Of a stretch of DNA of 64,000 bases, positions 17,398 through 28,585 are shown one piece after another. Positions within the stretch are counted from its first letter, which is position 1; each line of letters begins with the position of its first letter. The notes under the pieces were generated by a model that searched no databases, was not told the DNA's origin, and saw nothing but the letters and a program-made list of their open reading frames with translations. Both the position numbers and the translations under genes were made by a program. Source of the stretch: Nocardioides sp. HDW12B (GTDB lineage Bacteria > Actinomycetota > Actinomycetes > Propionibacteriales > Nocardioidaceae); NCBI RefSeq assembly GCF_011299595.1, contig NZ_CP049867.1, forward strand, positions 806,001-870,000, given 5' to 3'.

Positions 17398-18621
17398 ATG
17401 GCCCGGCCCGAGCACCTCACCCGCGCCCAGGCGCGCCGCATCGCCCTCGCGGCCCAGGGCTTCCTCGACCCGCGCCACGCGACGCCGTCCCTGCGCACCC
17501 TGAGCCGGACCGTCGCGCGCACCGGCGTGCTCCAGGTCGACTCGGTCAACGTGCTCCAGCGCGCGCACCACATGCCGCTGTTCAGCCGGATGGGTCCCTA
17601 CGACACCGGGCTGCTCACGCGGGCCGCCGAGCAGCGGCCCCGGCGGCTGGTGGAGTACTGGGCCCACGTCCAGGCCCTGATGCCCGTCGACCTGTGGCCC
17701 GTCATGCGTCACCGCATGGAGGAGTACCGAGCGCAGCGCGGCAAGTGGGGCATGGGCGCCGACGAGGGACTGGTGGCGCGGCTCGTGGCGGAGATCCGCG
17801 CCGGCGGCCCGGCCACCGCCCGTGACCTCGACGACGGCGCGCCGCGCAGCACCGAGCACTGGGGCTGGAACTGGTCGGCGGCCCGCAAGGCGCTCGACTT
17901 CGCCTTCCTCACCGGCGACCTCGCCGTGGCCGGGCGCACCTCCTCGTTCGAGGTGGTCTACGACGTCCCGGAGCGCGTGCTGCCCGCCGCGGTGCTGGAC
18001 GCCCCGACACCCACGCGCGACGAGGCCGACCGGGAGCTGGTCCGTCGCGCCGCCCGCTCCCACGGGGTGGCCAGCGCGCGCTGCCTGGCCGACTACTACC
18101 GCATGCGCCAGGTGCCAGGCCCCGGCACGCGGGGCGCCCAGGGTGCCGTCGCGGACCTCGTCGAGGACGGCGAGCTCGTGCCGGTGCGGGTCGAGGGCTG
18201 GGCACGCCCGGCCTACCTGCACCGCGACGCCCGCCTGCCGCGCCGGGTCGCGGCCCGCACCGTGCTGAGCCCCTTCGACCCCGTGGTGTGGGAGCGCGAC
18301 CGCACCGAGGCGCTGTTCGGCTTCCGCTACCGCATCGAGATCTACGTGCCGGCCGCCCAGCGGGTGCACGGCTACTACGTGCTGCCGTTCCTGCTCGGGG
18401 ACCGTCTCGTCGCCCGGGTCGACCTCAAGGCCGACCGGCCGCGGCGCACCCTGCTGGTGCAGGCGGCGTACGCCGAGGAGGGTGCGCCCCCGGACACCGC
18501 CGAGGAGCTGCTGGCCGCGCTCGGTGAGCTCGCCGGCTGGCTGGGGCTCGACCGGGTGGTGACCCGGCCCCGCGGCGGGCTCGGGGAGGTCCTGGCCCGA
18601 GCCCTGCCCGACCTGACCTGA
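17398..18621 (+). CDS. YcaQ-like winged-helix DNA glycosylase family protein
   Basis: This is a 407-residue HTH_42 (YcaQ/AlkX) family protein. E. coli YcaQ unhooks interstrand DNA crosslinks and other N7 adducts. The family's catalytic region is visible as VLQVDSVNVLQRAHHMPLFSRMG near residues 43-65, where the Gln-x-Asp matches the described catalytic residues. The central part contains tandem winged-helix segments and LSPFDPVVWERDRTEALFGFRY is a conserved hallmark of the C-terminal half. It is convergent with the lipase gene. The family call is firm; which lesions it repairs is not determinable here. Secondary-metabolite resistance is a known alternative role in actinobacteria. Confidence 0.8.
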   Translation: MARPEHLTRAQARRIALAAQGFLDPRHATPSLRTLSRTVARTGVLQVDSVNVLQRAHHMPLFSRMGPYDTGLLTRAAEQRPRRLVEYWAHVQALMPVDLWPVMRHRMEEYRAQRGKWGMGADEGLVARLVAEIRAGGPATARDLDDGAPRSTEHWGWNWSAARKALDFAFLTGDLAVAGRTSSFEVVYDVPERVLPAAVLDAPTPTRDEADRELVRRAARSHGVASARCLADYYRMRQVPGPGTRGAQGAVADLVEDGELVPVRVEGWARPAYLHRDARLPRRVAARTVLSPFDPVVWERDRTEALFGFRYRIEIYVPAAQRVHGYYVLPFLLGDRLVARVDLKADRPRRTLLVQAAYAEEGAPPDTAEELLAALGELAGWLGLDRVVTRPRGGLGEVLARALPDLT

Positions 18622-18635
18622 CCGGCCCGGGTCAG
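18618..18635. terminator. Convergent hairpin between YcaQ-like gene and lipase
   Basis: CTGACC (18618-18623) pairs with GGTCAG (18630-18635) across a 6-base loop, spanning the ends of two convergent genes. Confidence 0.4.
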
Positions 18636-19528
18636 CCCAGCGCGGAGGTGCAGTCCACCGACGGCGTCGGGTCGCCCGGGGCGCGCTTGTGGCTGAGCGC
18701 GTCGAGGACGATCGCGTGCACCACCGGGTCGTTCGGGGCCTGGTCGTGCTCGATCGGGTCGGCCGGGCAGACGTCCTGGATGAGGGTGTTGGTGACCCGT
18801 CGGGCCGGACCGGCGAGGTACTGGCTCTCGTAGGGCGTGACGACCTCGTCGTACCGGGTCGAGATGACGGTGTAGTAGGGCCCGCGCTCGGGCTTGCGGG
18901 CGCGCAGGATGTCGCCGCCCTCGTTGAGGCGTCGCAGGAACGGCGAGCCGGCCTGCTGCTGCTCGCACGCCTTGCACGAGGAGCTGCTCGGCGGCTCGCC
19001 GCCGTCCGGCGCCGGGGTGATGAGGCCCTGCGTCCCGTGGTTGGACGGGGCGATGCCGACGAGCTGACGGACCTCGTTGCGCCCGCCCTCGAAGCGGAGG
19101 TACTGCCGCGGCATCATGCCGCCCTGGCTGTGGCCCACGATCGCGACCTGGCGCGCACCGGTGCGGCGCAGCACGCGGTCCACGAACGCGTCGAGCTCCT
19201 TCGCCGAGGCGCCGATGGGGCCGGTGGCGTAGACGCCGTCGGTCTCGCCGTAGTTGAGCGCGAAGACGCAGTAGCCGGCGTCGGCGAGGACCGGCGAGAG
19301 CGTGGACCAGTTCTTCAGCCGGCTCTCGAACGTGCCGGGCACCAGCACCACGGGGAACGGGTGGGCCTTCGAGGGACGGCACGAGAAGTCGTTGGCGCCC
19401 GGCGGCGGTGCGGCACCGGGGTCGGGCGCCGCCTGGGCGCCCGTCGGTGCCAGCAGCACGCCGGTGGCGGCGAGCGTGGTGACGGTGGCGCCGACGAGGG
19501 CGGCGCGGATGCGGGTGGTGAGGGTCAT
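18632..19528 (-). CDS. Secreted triacylglycerol lipase, alpha/beta hydrolase
   Basis: The 298-residue precursor has a Sec signal peptide (basic start, hydrophobic core VGATVTTLAATGVLLAP, cleavage likely after AQA at about residue 33). The oxyanion region is PVVLVPGTF, the nucleophile elbow is VGHSQGGMMPRQYL with catalytic Ser, and the cysteines in CKACE and the later VCPAD and VDCTS could make disulfides. The family is the lipase class 2 / LipA-like group of Streptomyces and Mycobacterium. It acts outside the cell on lipids or esters. It is divergent from secA, which may be relevant because it is a Sec substrate, but that is probably coincidence. Confidence 0.85.
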   Translation of the reverse strand: MTLTTRIRAALVGATVTTLAATGVLLAPTGAQAAPDPGAAPPPGANDFSCRPSKAHPFPVVLVPGTFESRLKNWSTLSPVLADAGYCVFALNYGETDGVYATGPIGASAKELDAFVDRVLRRTGARQVAIVGHSQGGMMPRQYLRFEGGRNEVRQLVGIAPSNHGTQGLITPAPDGGEPPSSSSCKACEQQQAGSPFLRRLNEGGDILRARKPERGPYYTVISTRYDEVVTPYESQYLAGPARRVTNTLIQDVCPADPIEHDQAPNDPVVHAIVLDALSHKRAPGDPTPSVDCTSALG

Positions 19529-19712
19529 GGCGCACTCCTGGGCCCGGGGAGCGGGAACCGGGCGATCGGCGGAGGTTACCCGCCCCGCCGACGTCGAACC
19601 GGGGCCCGGGTGATGTGGTGGGCCCCGGGCGGTGCGGTCGCTGGGTACAGTTGCCACGGCGCCGCCCGCCCGGCGCCCACCCGATCGTGCCTCGAACCAG
19701 GAGCCAGACTTC

Positions 19713-22570
<2,858 letters not shown>

Positions 22571-22577
<7 letters not shown>

Positions 22578-22596
22578 GGTCGACCGCTCCGGCTCA
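22571..22596. terminator. Convergent hairpin after secA
   Basis: GCTGAG (22571-22576) pairs with CTCAGC (22591-22596). The loop is 14 bases and itself contains the palindrome GGTCGACC. It overlaps the stops of secA and the convergent gene. Confidence 0.35.
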
Positions 22597-23100
22597 GCCG
22601 AACTGCAGGACCGTGCAGCGCCAGCGGTCGCGGTGACGCTCGAGCCGGAGCGCCAGCGCGCGCGAGCGCTCGCCGTGGCGCACGTGCACGCTGACCTCGG
22701 CGCTGTCGTCGTGGGGGCGGCAGACGTGCACGCTGCGGACCTGGGCGTGCACCCGGCGCGGTGACGAGCCGCGCGCCTGGCGGACCAGCGACGCCCGACG
22801 CTCGAGGTCGGCGTAGACGTGCTCGTCGGTCCAGCGCAGCAGCTGCAGCACGGGGCGCTGCCCGGCCACGACCTCGACGGCCGCCTGCGCGAAGCGGCGG
22901 GCGAGGGCCGTGATCTCGGAGTCCTCGTCGCTCACCCGCACCGGACGGGGGCGGGCCTCGACCGGCGCCCAGCTCAGCGCGAGCGAGCCCTGGACCACGG
23001 GACCCGCGGGCACGCCCTCGGGTCGGGTGCGGGGGCGGGGGAGGTGCGCCACGGAGGCGGTGGCTCTGCGGGTGGCGGCTGTGTCGTCCCGGGCGGTCAT
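22594..23100 (-). CDS. Rv3235-like actinobacterial protein
   Basis: This 168-residue protein has a conserved C-terminal domain, from about residue 60 on, containing ALARRFAQAAVEVVAGQRPVLQLLRWTDEHVYADLERR and ending DRWRCTVLQFG. This is the actinobacterial Rv3235 family, found downstream of secA in many members, with no known function. The first 55 residues are low-complexity, rich in Thr, Arg and Pro. The start ATG overlaps the stop of the LysM gene by 4 bases, so the two are translated as a coupled pair. Confidence 0.65.
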   Translation of the reverse strand: MTARDDTAATRRATASVAHLPRPRTRPEGVPAGPVVQGSLALSWAPVEARPRPVRVSDEDSEITALARRFAQAAVEVVAGQRPVLQLLRWTDEHVYADLERRASLVRQARGSSPRRVHAQVRSVHVCRPHDDSAEVSVHVRHGERSRALALRLERHRDRWRCTVLQFG

Positions 23101-23891
23101 GGGTGTCCTTCCGTCGGTGCTGGGGCAGGCAGGTCCAGGCGGGAGCCGGGACGGATGAGGTCGGGGTCGGGTCCGAGCACCGCCCGGTTGGCGGCGTACA
23201 GGCGTCGCCAGGCGGCGTCGACCTGGCCGTCGGACGCGTCGGGCGCCAGCAGGTGGCGTGAGGCGAGCGCCCACAGCGTGTCGCCGGGACGGACGACGAC
23301 CGGGGCGTCCGCGTCGGGTCGAGGCGCCACGGCGGGCGCGGGGGCGGGGCGAGGCGTGGCGGCGGTCGCGAGGCCGCCGACCGGCCGGTGGGGCAGCGGG
23401 AGCGCCCCGCGGGCGGCGCGGTCGGCGAGCGAGGTCGGAGCGACGGCGTCGTCCGAGCCGACGTCCGGGGTGACGCCCGCCGCGGTGGCGGTCAGGGGCA
23501 CGCCCGCCGCGAGGACCAGGCCGCCGACACCCGAGCCGACGACCATCCGCGCCACCTGTCGCGCCAGCGCCGGGCGGAGCCGTGACGGCGTCGGGGCACC
23601 GGCCCCATGTGCGCCCCGCTGGCCGCGGGGGCTGCGCACGAGCTCTTCGCCGAGGCAGAGGACGACCCCGAGGGCGAGCCGGCACCAGGCCGGCACCAGG
23701 ACGAGGGCGCACCCGAGGACGACCAGGTCGTCGAGCCCGAGCGGGCGCCCGGTCGGCGCCAGCAGCGCGGTCAGCGCCGGGGTGAGGACCGTCGGGAGCC
23801 CGGCCAGCAGCCCGGCGGTGAGCGTCAGGATGACGCCCAGCCCGGCGGCGGCGCGCAGCCGTGGCGGCGCGACCGAGCGTCTCGGTTGCAT
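23097..23891 (-). CDS. Membrane protein with C-terminal LysM domain
   Basis: The product is 264 residues. Hydrophobic stretches at about residues 15-40, 52-80 and 113-135 indicate two or three membrane spans. A Pro/Ala-rich linker follows, and from residue 197 a LysM module: VVVRPGDTLWALASRHLL, then the typical LYAANRAVLGPDPDLIRPGSRLDLP. LysM binds N-acetylglucosamine-containing glycans such as peptidoglycan, so the C-terminus should lie outside the membrane. It is the first gene of a two-gene unit with the Rv3235-like gene, and divergent from the 24014 gene. Such membrane-LysM proteins near secA are common in Nocardioides relatives; the exact role is unknown. Confidence 0.7.
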   Translation of the reverse strand: MQPRRSVAPPRLRAAAGLGVILTLTAGLLAGLPTVLTPALTALLAPTGRPLGLDDLVVLGCALVLVPAWCRLALGVVLCLGEELVRSPRGQRGAHGAGAPTPSRLRPALARQVARMVVGSGVGGLVLAAGVPLTATAAGVTPDVGSDDAVAPTSLADRAARGALPLPHRPVGGLATAATPRPAPAPAVAPRPDADAPVVVRPGDTLWALASRHLLAPDASDGQVDAAWRRLYAANRAVLGPDPDLIRPGSRLDLPAPAPTEGHP

Positions 23892-23907
23892 GGATGGTTC
23901 CCCCGTG

Positions 23908-23927
23908 GATCGTGTTTGATCGTGTTT
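23908..23927. repeat. Tandem 10-bp direct repeat in a divergent promoter region
   Basis: GATCGTGTTT occurs twice head to tail (23908-23917 and 23918-23927), followed by GAC. The unit length equals one helical turn, so two copies would face the same side of DNA. It lies 17 bases upstream of the LysM gene start, inside an AT-richer divergent region, and may be an operator. Confidence 0.35.
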
Positions 23928-24013
23928 GACATTTCTAAACCGGCTTTGGCGGGACCGTCAAGGCTTCGGGGCTGGTTGTTGACATCGGGCACGGTCGGCG
24001 TGAGGGTGCTCCG

Positions 24014-24613
24014 GTGACCGACGACCCCGACCGCGACCTCCCCGGGCACGAGGGTGCTGCCGAGGCGCTGCTGCCGCTCTTCGCGCTCTTCGACGACCTC
24101 GAGCAGCAGGCGGAGGGGCTGGAGCTGGAGCGCCGGGACGCCGAGGTCGCCGACCGGCTGCGCGACGAGTACGCCGAGATCGACCTCGCAGCCCGGCTGC
24201 ACGCCTCGGTCGGTGCCGTGGTGGAGCTGACCGTCCCCGGCCCGGGGGCGTCGGGAGCCTCGACCGGCGGCGAGCGGGTGCGGGGCACGCTGGTCCGGGT
24301 GGGCGCGGGCTGGCTCCTGCTCGCCGTCGACGGCCGCGAGCTGCTGGTTCGCGCGGACGCCCTGGTCGTGGCCCGGGGCCTGTCCGAGGAGGCCCTCCCC
24401 GTGGGGGCACGGTCCGTGCTGAGCCGCCTCACGCTCACGTCGTGCCTACGGCGCCTCGCCGAGGAGGGGGAGCGACAGGTCCTGCGCCTGGTCGACGGCA
24501 GCCGGTGCGCCGGCGAGCTCGGCCGGGTGGGTGCCGACTTCGTCGAGCTCTGGGACGACCGGGGCGTCGTCCAGGTGCCGCTCGCGGCCCTCGTGTGGGT
24601 CCACCGCGCCTGA
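24014..24613 (+). CDS. Hypothetical actinobacterial protein, coiled N-terminus
   Basis: The product is 199 residues from a GTG. Residues about 15-60 are strongly acidic/leucine-rich and likely helical (FALFDDLEQQAEGLELERRDAEVADRL). The C-terminal two thirds contain alternating short strands with two related segments: VRGTLVRVGAGWLLLAVDGRELLVRADALVVARGL and CAGELGRVGADFVELWDDRGVVQVPLAALVWVHRA, which look like two copies of a small SH3-like or Hfq-like barrel. I recall uncharacterised actinobacterial homologues at this position but no function. It is not clearly in an operon with its neighbours. Confidence 0.55.
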   Translation: MTDDPDRDLPGHEGAAEALLPLFALFDDLEQQAEGLELERRDAEVADRLRDEYAEIDLAARLHASVGAVVELTVPGPGASGASTGGERVRGTLVRVGAGWLLLAVDGRELLVRADALVVARGLSEEALPVGARSVLSRLTLTSCLRRLAEEGERQVLRLVDGSRCAGELGRVGADFVELWDDRGVVQVPLAALVWVHRA

Positions 24614-24637
24614 GAGCCCTGGCTCGGACCCTCAGGC
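24608..24637. terminator. Perfect hairpin after the 24014 gene
   Basis: GCCTGAG (24608-24614) pairs with CTCAGGC (24631-24637), enclosing a second stem AGCC/GGCT (24615-24618, 24621-24624). It lies between convergent genes and looks like a bidirectional terminator. Confidence 0.55.
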
Positions 24638-24647
24638 CATCAGACGG

Positions 24648-24899
24648 TCAGATCTCGAGCTTCTCGGTGGACTCCAGCGCGCTGGCCGTGCGCTGCTGAG
24701 CGAGGTGGCGGTCGGTCTGCTCGTACATCCGGGCGATGAAGTCCTCGAGCTCGGAGGCCTCGACCCGCCACTGCCCGCGGCCGCCCAGCTTGAGGGCCTT
24801 CAGCTCCTGGCGGTGGACCAGCGCGGTGACCTGAGCCAGGGAGGTGTTGAGCACCTCGGCCACGTCGGCCAGGGTCAGGAAGCGGGGGGCTGCGCTCAT
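24648..24899 (-). CDS. BldC-like excisionase-type HTH protein
   Basis: This 83-residue protein carries a MerR-type winged helix: FLTLADVAEVLNTSLAQVTALVHRQELKALKLGGRGQWRVEASELEDFIARMYEQT. This is the HTH_17 / excisionase family, close to BldC and to small proteins found next to secA in many Nocardioides-type genomes. It should bind DNA, possibly cooperatively along direct repeats as BldC does. The C-terminal 20 residues are polar. The promoter side faces the cpaB-like gene (divergent, 100-base gap), so it could control the Tad genes; this is an inference from position only. Confidence 0.75.
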   Translation of the reverse strand: MSAAPRFLTLADVAEVLNTSLAQVTALVHRQELKALKLGGRGQWRVEASELEDFIARMYEQTDRHLAQQRTASALESTEKLEI

Positions 24900-24999
24900 G
24901 GGCGTCACTATGGCACCGTTTGCCACCGGGAGCGAACGAAATCCGGCCTGGGCCTGTGGAAAACTCGTCTGGGGTCGATTCGGTCGAGGTTGGCCCCGC

Positions 25000-25758
25000 A
25001 TGATGACGGCCATGAGCCTCGCACCGTCCCCACCCGCACCCGCCACGCACGCCCACGAGGCGGTCGGGTCGCCCACCGCCCGCCGCGCGGCCCGCCCGGG
25101 GTGGCGCGACCCGCGCTTCGCCGTCGGCCTGGTCCTGGTGGCCCTCTCCGTGGTGGTGGGGGTGCGGGTCGTCGACGGCCGCGACGACACGACGCCCGTG
25201 CTGGCCGCCGCCCGTCCGCTGGCGGCGGGGGAGGAGCTGGCGCCCGACGACGTCACGGTCGTCGAGGTCCGGTTCACCTCGGAGGACGACGCCGACCGCT
25301 ACCTGCCTGCTGACGGCTCCGTCACCTCCGGCGGGTCGGAGCCGGTGGTGCTGACCCGCGGGGTGGGGGCCGGCGAGCTGCTGCCACGCACCGCGACGAG
25401 CACGGACGTGGTCGCCGACGTGCAGGTGCCCCTCGCGGTGCCGCTCGGCCGGGTGCCGAGCACCGTCCAGGTCGGCTCGGTGGTCGACGTGTGGGCGACC
25501 TCCGACCCCGCCGACGCGCTCGCGACCGGGGATCCCGGGGAGCCCGCCACGACGGGCAGCCGCACCGGGGCCGCCGGGGCCGAGCGGGTGCTGCAGGAGG
25601 TGCCGGTGCTGGCCCTGGGGCGTGGCCAGGGGCTCGGGCCGGACAGCGAGATCCGGGTGGTCGTGGGCGTCCCCGACCGGGGCGACACCGTGGCCGAGGT
25701 GGTCCGGACCGTGGCCACCTCCGGCGTGCTGGTCGTCCACCGCCCGGAGGGGAGCTGA
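25000..25758 (+). CDS. CpaB/RcpC-like SAF-domain protein (Tad pilus)
   Basis: The product is about 252 residues. ATG codons at 25000, 25003 and 25012 are in frame; a GAGGT lies 10 bases before the first. A single membrane anchor is at about residues 40-58 (FAVGLVLVALSVVVGVRVV). An SAF domain follows (AARPLAAGEELAPDDVTVVEVRF), then a second domain with QVPLAVPLGRVPSTVQVGSVVDVW. This matches the actinobacterial CpaB-like subunits of Tad/Flp pilus systems, thought to guide the pilus through the envelope. It is followed 2 bases later by the CpaE-like gene. The ATPase and platform genes of the system are about 20 kb away (47.7-63.1 kb). Confidence 0.75.
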   Translation: MMTAMSLAPSPPAPATHAHEAVGSPTARRAARPGWRDPRFAVGLVLVALSVVVGVRVVDGRDDTTPVLAAARPLAAGEELAPDDVTVVEVRFTSEDDADRYLPADGSVTSGGSEPVVLTRGVGAGELLPRTATSTDVVADVQVPLAVPLGRVPSTVQVGSVVDVWATSDPADALATGDPGEPATTGSRTGAAGAERVLQEVPVLALGRGQGLGPDSEIRVVVGVPDRGDTVAEVVRTVATSGVLVVHRPEGS

Positions 25759-25760
25759 CC

Positions 25761-27143
25761 GTGGCGACGCAGGCCCGTCCCGGCCCCCGCCTCACCGTCG
25801 CCCTCGCGGCCGGCAGCGAGGCCTGGGAGTCCGAGGCGCTCGCGTCCGTGGCAGCGGCCCCCACCCGGGTCACCCTCGTCAAGCGCTGCCTCGACCTCGG
25901 TGACCTGCTGGCGGTCGCGGCCACCGGGTCGGTCCGGGTGGCGCTGCTGGCCGCGCACCTCGACGGCCTCGACGCCGACAGCGTGGAGCGGCTGCGGCGC
26001 GCCGGCGTGCGCGCGGTCGTCGTGGTGCCGGCCGGCGCCTCCGAGGTGGAGCGGCACCGGCTGCGGCGGCTGGGGTTCGCCACCGCCGTCGAGGAGACCG
26101 AGGTGCGGCAGGGCTCGGCCCTGCTGCCGGTGCTCGAGGCCACCTCCGAGGCCGGCCTGGCCCCGCCCGGCGTCGAGGACCTGCTGGCCGACCCGCTGCC
26201 GCCGGCCGGCGGCAGCGACGGACCTGTCGCGGGCACCGCACCTGCCGCGGGCGCCGGACCTGGCCGCGTGGTCGCGGTCTGGGGCCCGCACGGCGCGCCC
26301 GGCCGCACCACGGTGGCCATCGGGCTCGCCGCGGAGGCGGCCGCCCTGGGGGTGGCGACCACCGTGGTCGACGCCGACCCGCACGGCGGGGCGGTCGGGC
26401 AGCACCTCGCGGTGCTCGACGAGGCCTCGGGGCTGCTGGCCGCGGTGCGCCTGGCCAACGCCGGCCAGCTCGACGCCGCCCGCCTGGTCGGCGTCGCCCG
26501 GCAGGTCGACCCGCGCCTGCGGCTGGTGACCGGCCTGCCGCGACCCGACCGGTGGACCGAGGTCCGGCCCCAGACGCTGACCACGGTCCTCGACGTGGCC
26601 GCCACCCTGACGCCGCTCGTGGTGGTCGACGCCGGGTTCGGGCTGGACACCCGCGCCGCGGAGGGCCGGCCGGCCGCGCCCTCGCGCGACCGGCTGAGCA
26701 TGACCGTGCTCGAGCACGCCGACGACCTCGTGGTCGTCGCGGCCGCCGACCCGGTGGGGCTCACCCGGCTGGCCCGGTCGCTGCTCGACCTGCGGTCGGT
26801 GCGTCCCAGCGGGCCCGCAGTGGTCGTGGTCAACCGGATGCGGCCCGGGCTCGGCTGGTCCGAGCGCGACGTCGTCGACATGGTGGCCCGGGTCGCCCCC
26901 GACGCCCGGGTGACGTTCCTGCCCGAGGACCGGGCCGCAGCCGACAAGGCGTTGGTGGGCGGCCGGACGCTCACCGAGAGCGGCGACGGACCCCTGCGAC
27001 GCGCCGTCGCGCGGCTGGCGACCGAGCACCTCACCCGCACCGGCCTGCTCGCCTCCACGCCGCGCCGGTCCCGACGCGACCGGCGCCCCCGACGGGACCG
27101 GCGGGCGCGCGGCGCGCGGGGTCAGACGCTCAGCAGCAGGTAG
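25761..27143 (+). CDS. CpaE-like MinD-family ATPase (Tad pilus)
   Basis: The product is 460 residues from a GTG two bases after the cpaB-like stop. Residues 1-150 resemble a degenerate receiver-like domain. The C-terminal ATPase has a deviant Walker A at about residue 175 (GPHGAPGRTTVAIGLAAEAA), DADPHGGAVGQHL and VVVDAGFGLD. CpaE proteins localise the Tad machinery. The last 20 residues are very Arg-rich. The 3' end overlaps the convergent membrane protein gene by 22 bases. Not a ParA, because there is no ParB partner and the N-terminal domain fits CpaE. Confidence 0.75.
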   Translation: MATQARPGPRLTVALAAGSEAWESEALASVAAAPTRVTLVKRCLDLGDLLAVAATGSVRVALLAAHLDGLDADSVERLRRAGVRAVVVVPAGASEVERHRLRRLGFATAVEETEVRQGSALLPVLEATSEAGLAPPGVEDLLADPLPPAGGSDGPVAGTAPAAGAGPGRVVAVWGPHGAPGRTTVAIGLAAEAAALGVATTVVDADPHGGAVGQHLAVLDEASGLLAAVRLANAGQLDAARLVGVARQVDPRLRLVTGLPRPDRWTEVRPQTLTTVLDVAATLTPLVVVDAGFGLDTRAAEGRPAAPSRDRLSMTVLEHADDLVVVAAADPVGLTRLARSLLDLRSVRPSGPAVVVVNRMRPGLGWSERDVVDMVARVAPDARVTFLPEDRAAADKALVGGRTLTESGDGPLRRAVARLATEHLTRTGLLASTPRRSRRDRRPRRDRRARGARGQTLSSR

Positions 27144-28435
27144 AGCCCGCTCACAGTGAAGACGACCATGACCACCAGCAGCGGGAGCTGGGCGGTCAGC
27201 TGACGGTGCGCCGGCAGCACCGCGAGGGCGCGGTCGTGGGCGGCGACCACCCCGAGCACGTGCCCGGCCACGATCGCGAGCACCTTCACGGTGGCCAGGA
27301 AGGTCGGGTGCTGGGTGAGCCAGTAGTTCACCTGCAGGTCGGCCGTGCCCAGCAGGTCGCTGCCGTCGACCAGCGGGTCGCTGAGGCGGGCGAGGGTCTG
27401 CTGGCCGACCTCCACGCCGTAGCTGAGGTAGTGGGCCACGATGTAGCCGACCACGATCGGCACCAGGGAGTGGGCGAACAGGTTCGCCGCCCGCCCGGGG
27501 GTGGTCCGGCTCGCCGCCATGGCCCACGTCGCGGCCGCGAAGAGCAGCGCCACCGCCAGGCACAGCAGCAGCAGCCCCAGGGTCTCCACCAGCACCAGGG
27601 GCACGGTCAGGTCAGCGGTGAAGCGGACCCAGGCGATGGAGTCGGAGAAGCTGTCCCAGGCGGTGCTGCCCAGCAGCACCGCGGTCACCGCGGTCAGTCC
27701 CGGCACCGTCGGTACGCCGTCCAGGTTGGCCAGGGGGCTGCGCAGCACGAGCGTGCCGTCCTCGCGGCGACCCACGACGGACAGGTGCGAGACCAGCGTG
27801 GAGTAGGCCTCGAACGGGTCCGCCGCCGCGATCCATCGGTCACCGAAGACTGCCGCGCCGACCAGCACCACCGCGGCGTACACCGCGAACCACAGGCGCA
27901 GCGACGAGAGGTAGTTGGCCTCGGGGTAGACGAGCTCGAGCCACACGAACGCCAGCAGCCCGAGGGCCGCCGGCCACAGCCCCACCCACCGCGGCAGCGT
28001 GACGACCCCGGCGCCGGGGTCGCCGCCGGCCACCCTGGAGACCAGCAGGTGCAGGGTGCGCACCGGGCTCACGGCCCGGACCACCGGACCGAGCAGCAGG
28101 GAGGCGGGCACGAGCCCCACCCAGAGCCAGACGTAGACGACCCCGAAGGTCGGGTTGGCCAGGTTGTCCGGGCCGGCCACCGCGGCCCAGGTCACGTAGC
28201 CGGCGAACGCCAGGCCGAGCGCCCGCAGCACCAGCGCGAGCGGGGCGCCGTCGAGCACCCGGGCGAGGCCGGCGGGCAGCGGGCGGCCCTGCGTCGCCGC
28301 GTCGTAGCGGGGGCGTCGCCAAGCCAGCACGAGGACGGCGAAGGACACCGTCAGGGCCGCCGAGCCACCGGCCAGGGCGAGCGGGAGGGAGATGGGGAGG
28401 TCCTGGCTCCCCCCGATGCCGTGCTGGAACACCAT
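27122..28435 (-). CDS. Polytopic membrane protein ('fenitrothion hydrolase' type)
   Basis: This 437-residue protein has about eleven hydrophobic segments. The start ATG at 28435 gives MVFQHGIGGSQDLPISLPLALAGG, the conserved N-terminus of a family often labelled fenitrothion hydrolase (FedB-like) in actinobacterial genomes. That label comes from one plasmid gene, and the sequence shows no hydrolase active site, so I treat the function as unknown. The segment HQTLARLS-like loops and VNYWLTQHPTFLATVKVLAIVAGHVLG are conserved in relatives. A longer in-frame start at 28510 exists but adds an Arg/Pro-rich stretch not seen in the family. It is divergent from the WS/DGAT gene. Confidence 0.6.
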   Translation of the reverse strand: MVFQHGIGGSQDLPISLPLALAGGSAALTVSFAVLVLAWRRPRYDAATQGRPLPAGLARVLDGAPLALVLRALGLAFAGYVTWAAVAGPDNLANPTFGVVYVWLWVGLVPASLLLGPVVRAVSPVRTLHLLVSRVAGGDPGAGVVTLPRWVGLWPAALGLLAFVWLELVYPEANYLSSLRLWFAVYAAVVLVGAAVFGDRWIAAADPFEAYSTLVSHLSVVGRREDGTLVLRSPLANLDGVPTVPGLTAVTAVLLGSTAWDSFSDSIAWVRFTADLTVPLVLVETLGLLLLCLAVALLFAAATWAMAASRTTPGRAANLFAHSLVPIVVGYIVAHYLSYGVEVGQQTLARLSDPLVDGSDLLGTADLQVNYWLTQHPTFLATVKVLAIVAGHVLGVVAAHDRALAVLPAHRQLTAQLPLLVVMVVFTVSGLYLLLSV

Positions 28436-28585
28436 GAGCCTCAGCCTTCCATGCGGTGATCCCCGCCGGGGGCGAGACGGGCCCGACGGGCGGCGGGGGC
28501 TCTGACACAATGCACGGCACGAGCGGGCCGCAGGGGAGCGGCCCTGCGCCAGGACGGCCCGACGACGAGAGGGGTGTGGGACGCG

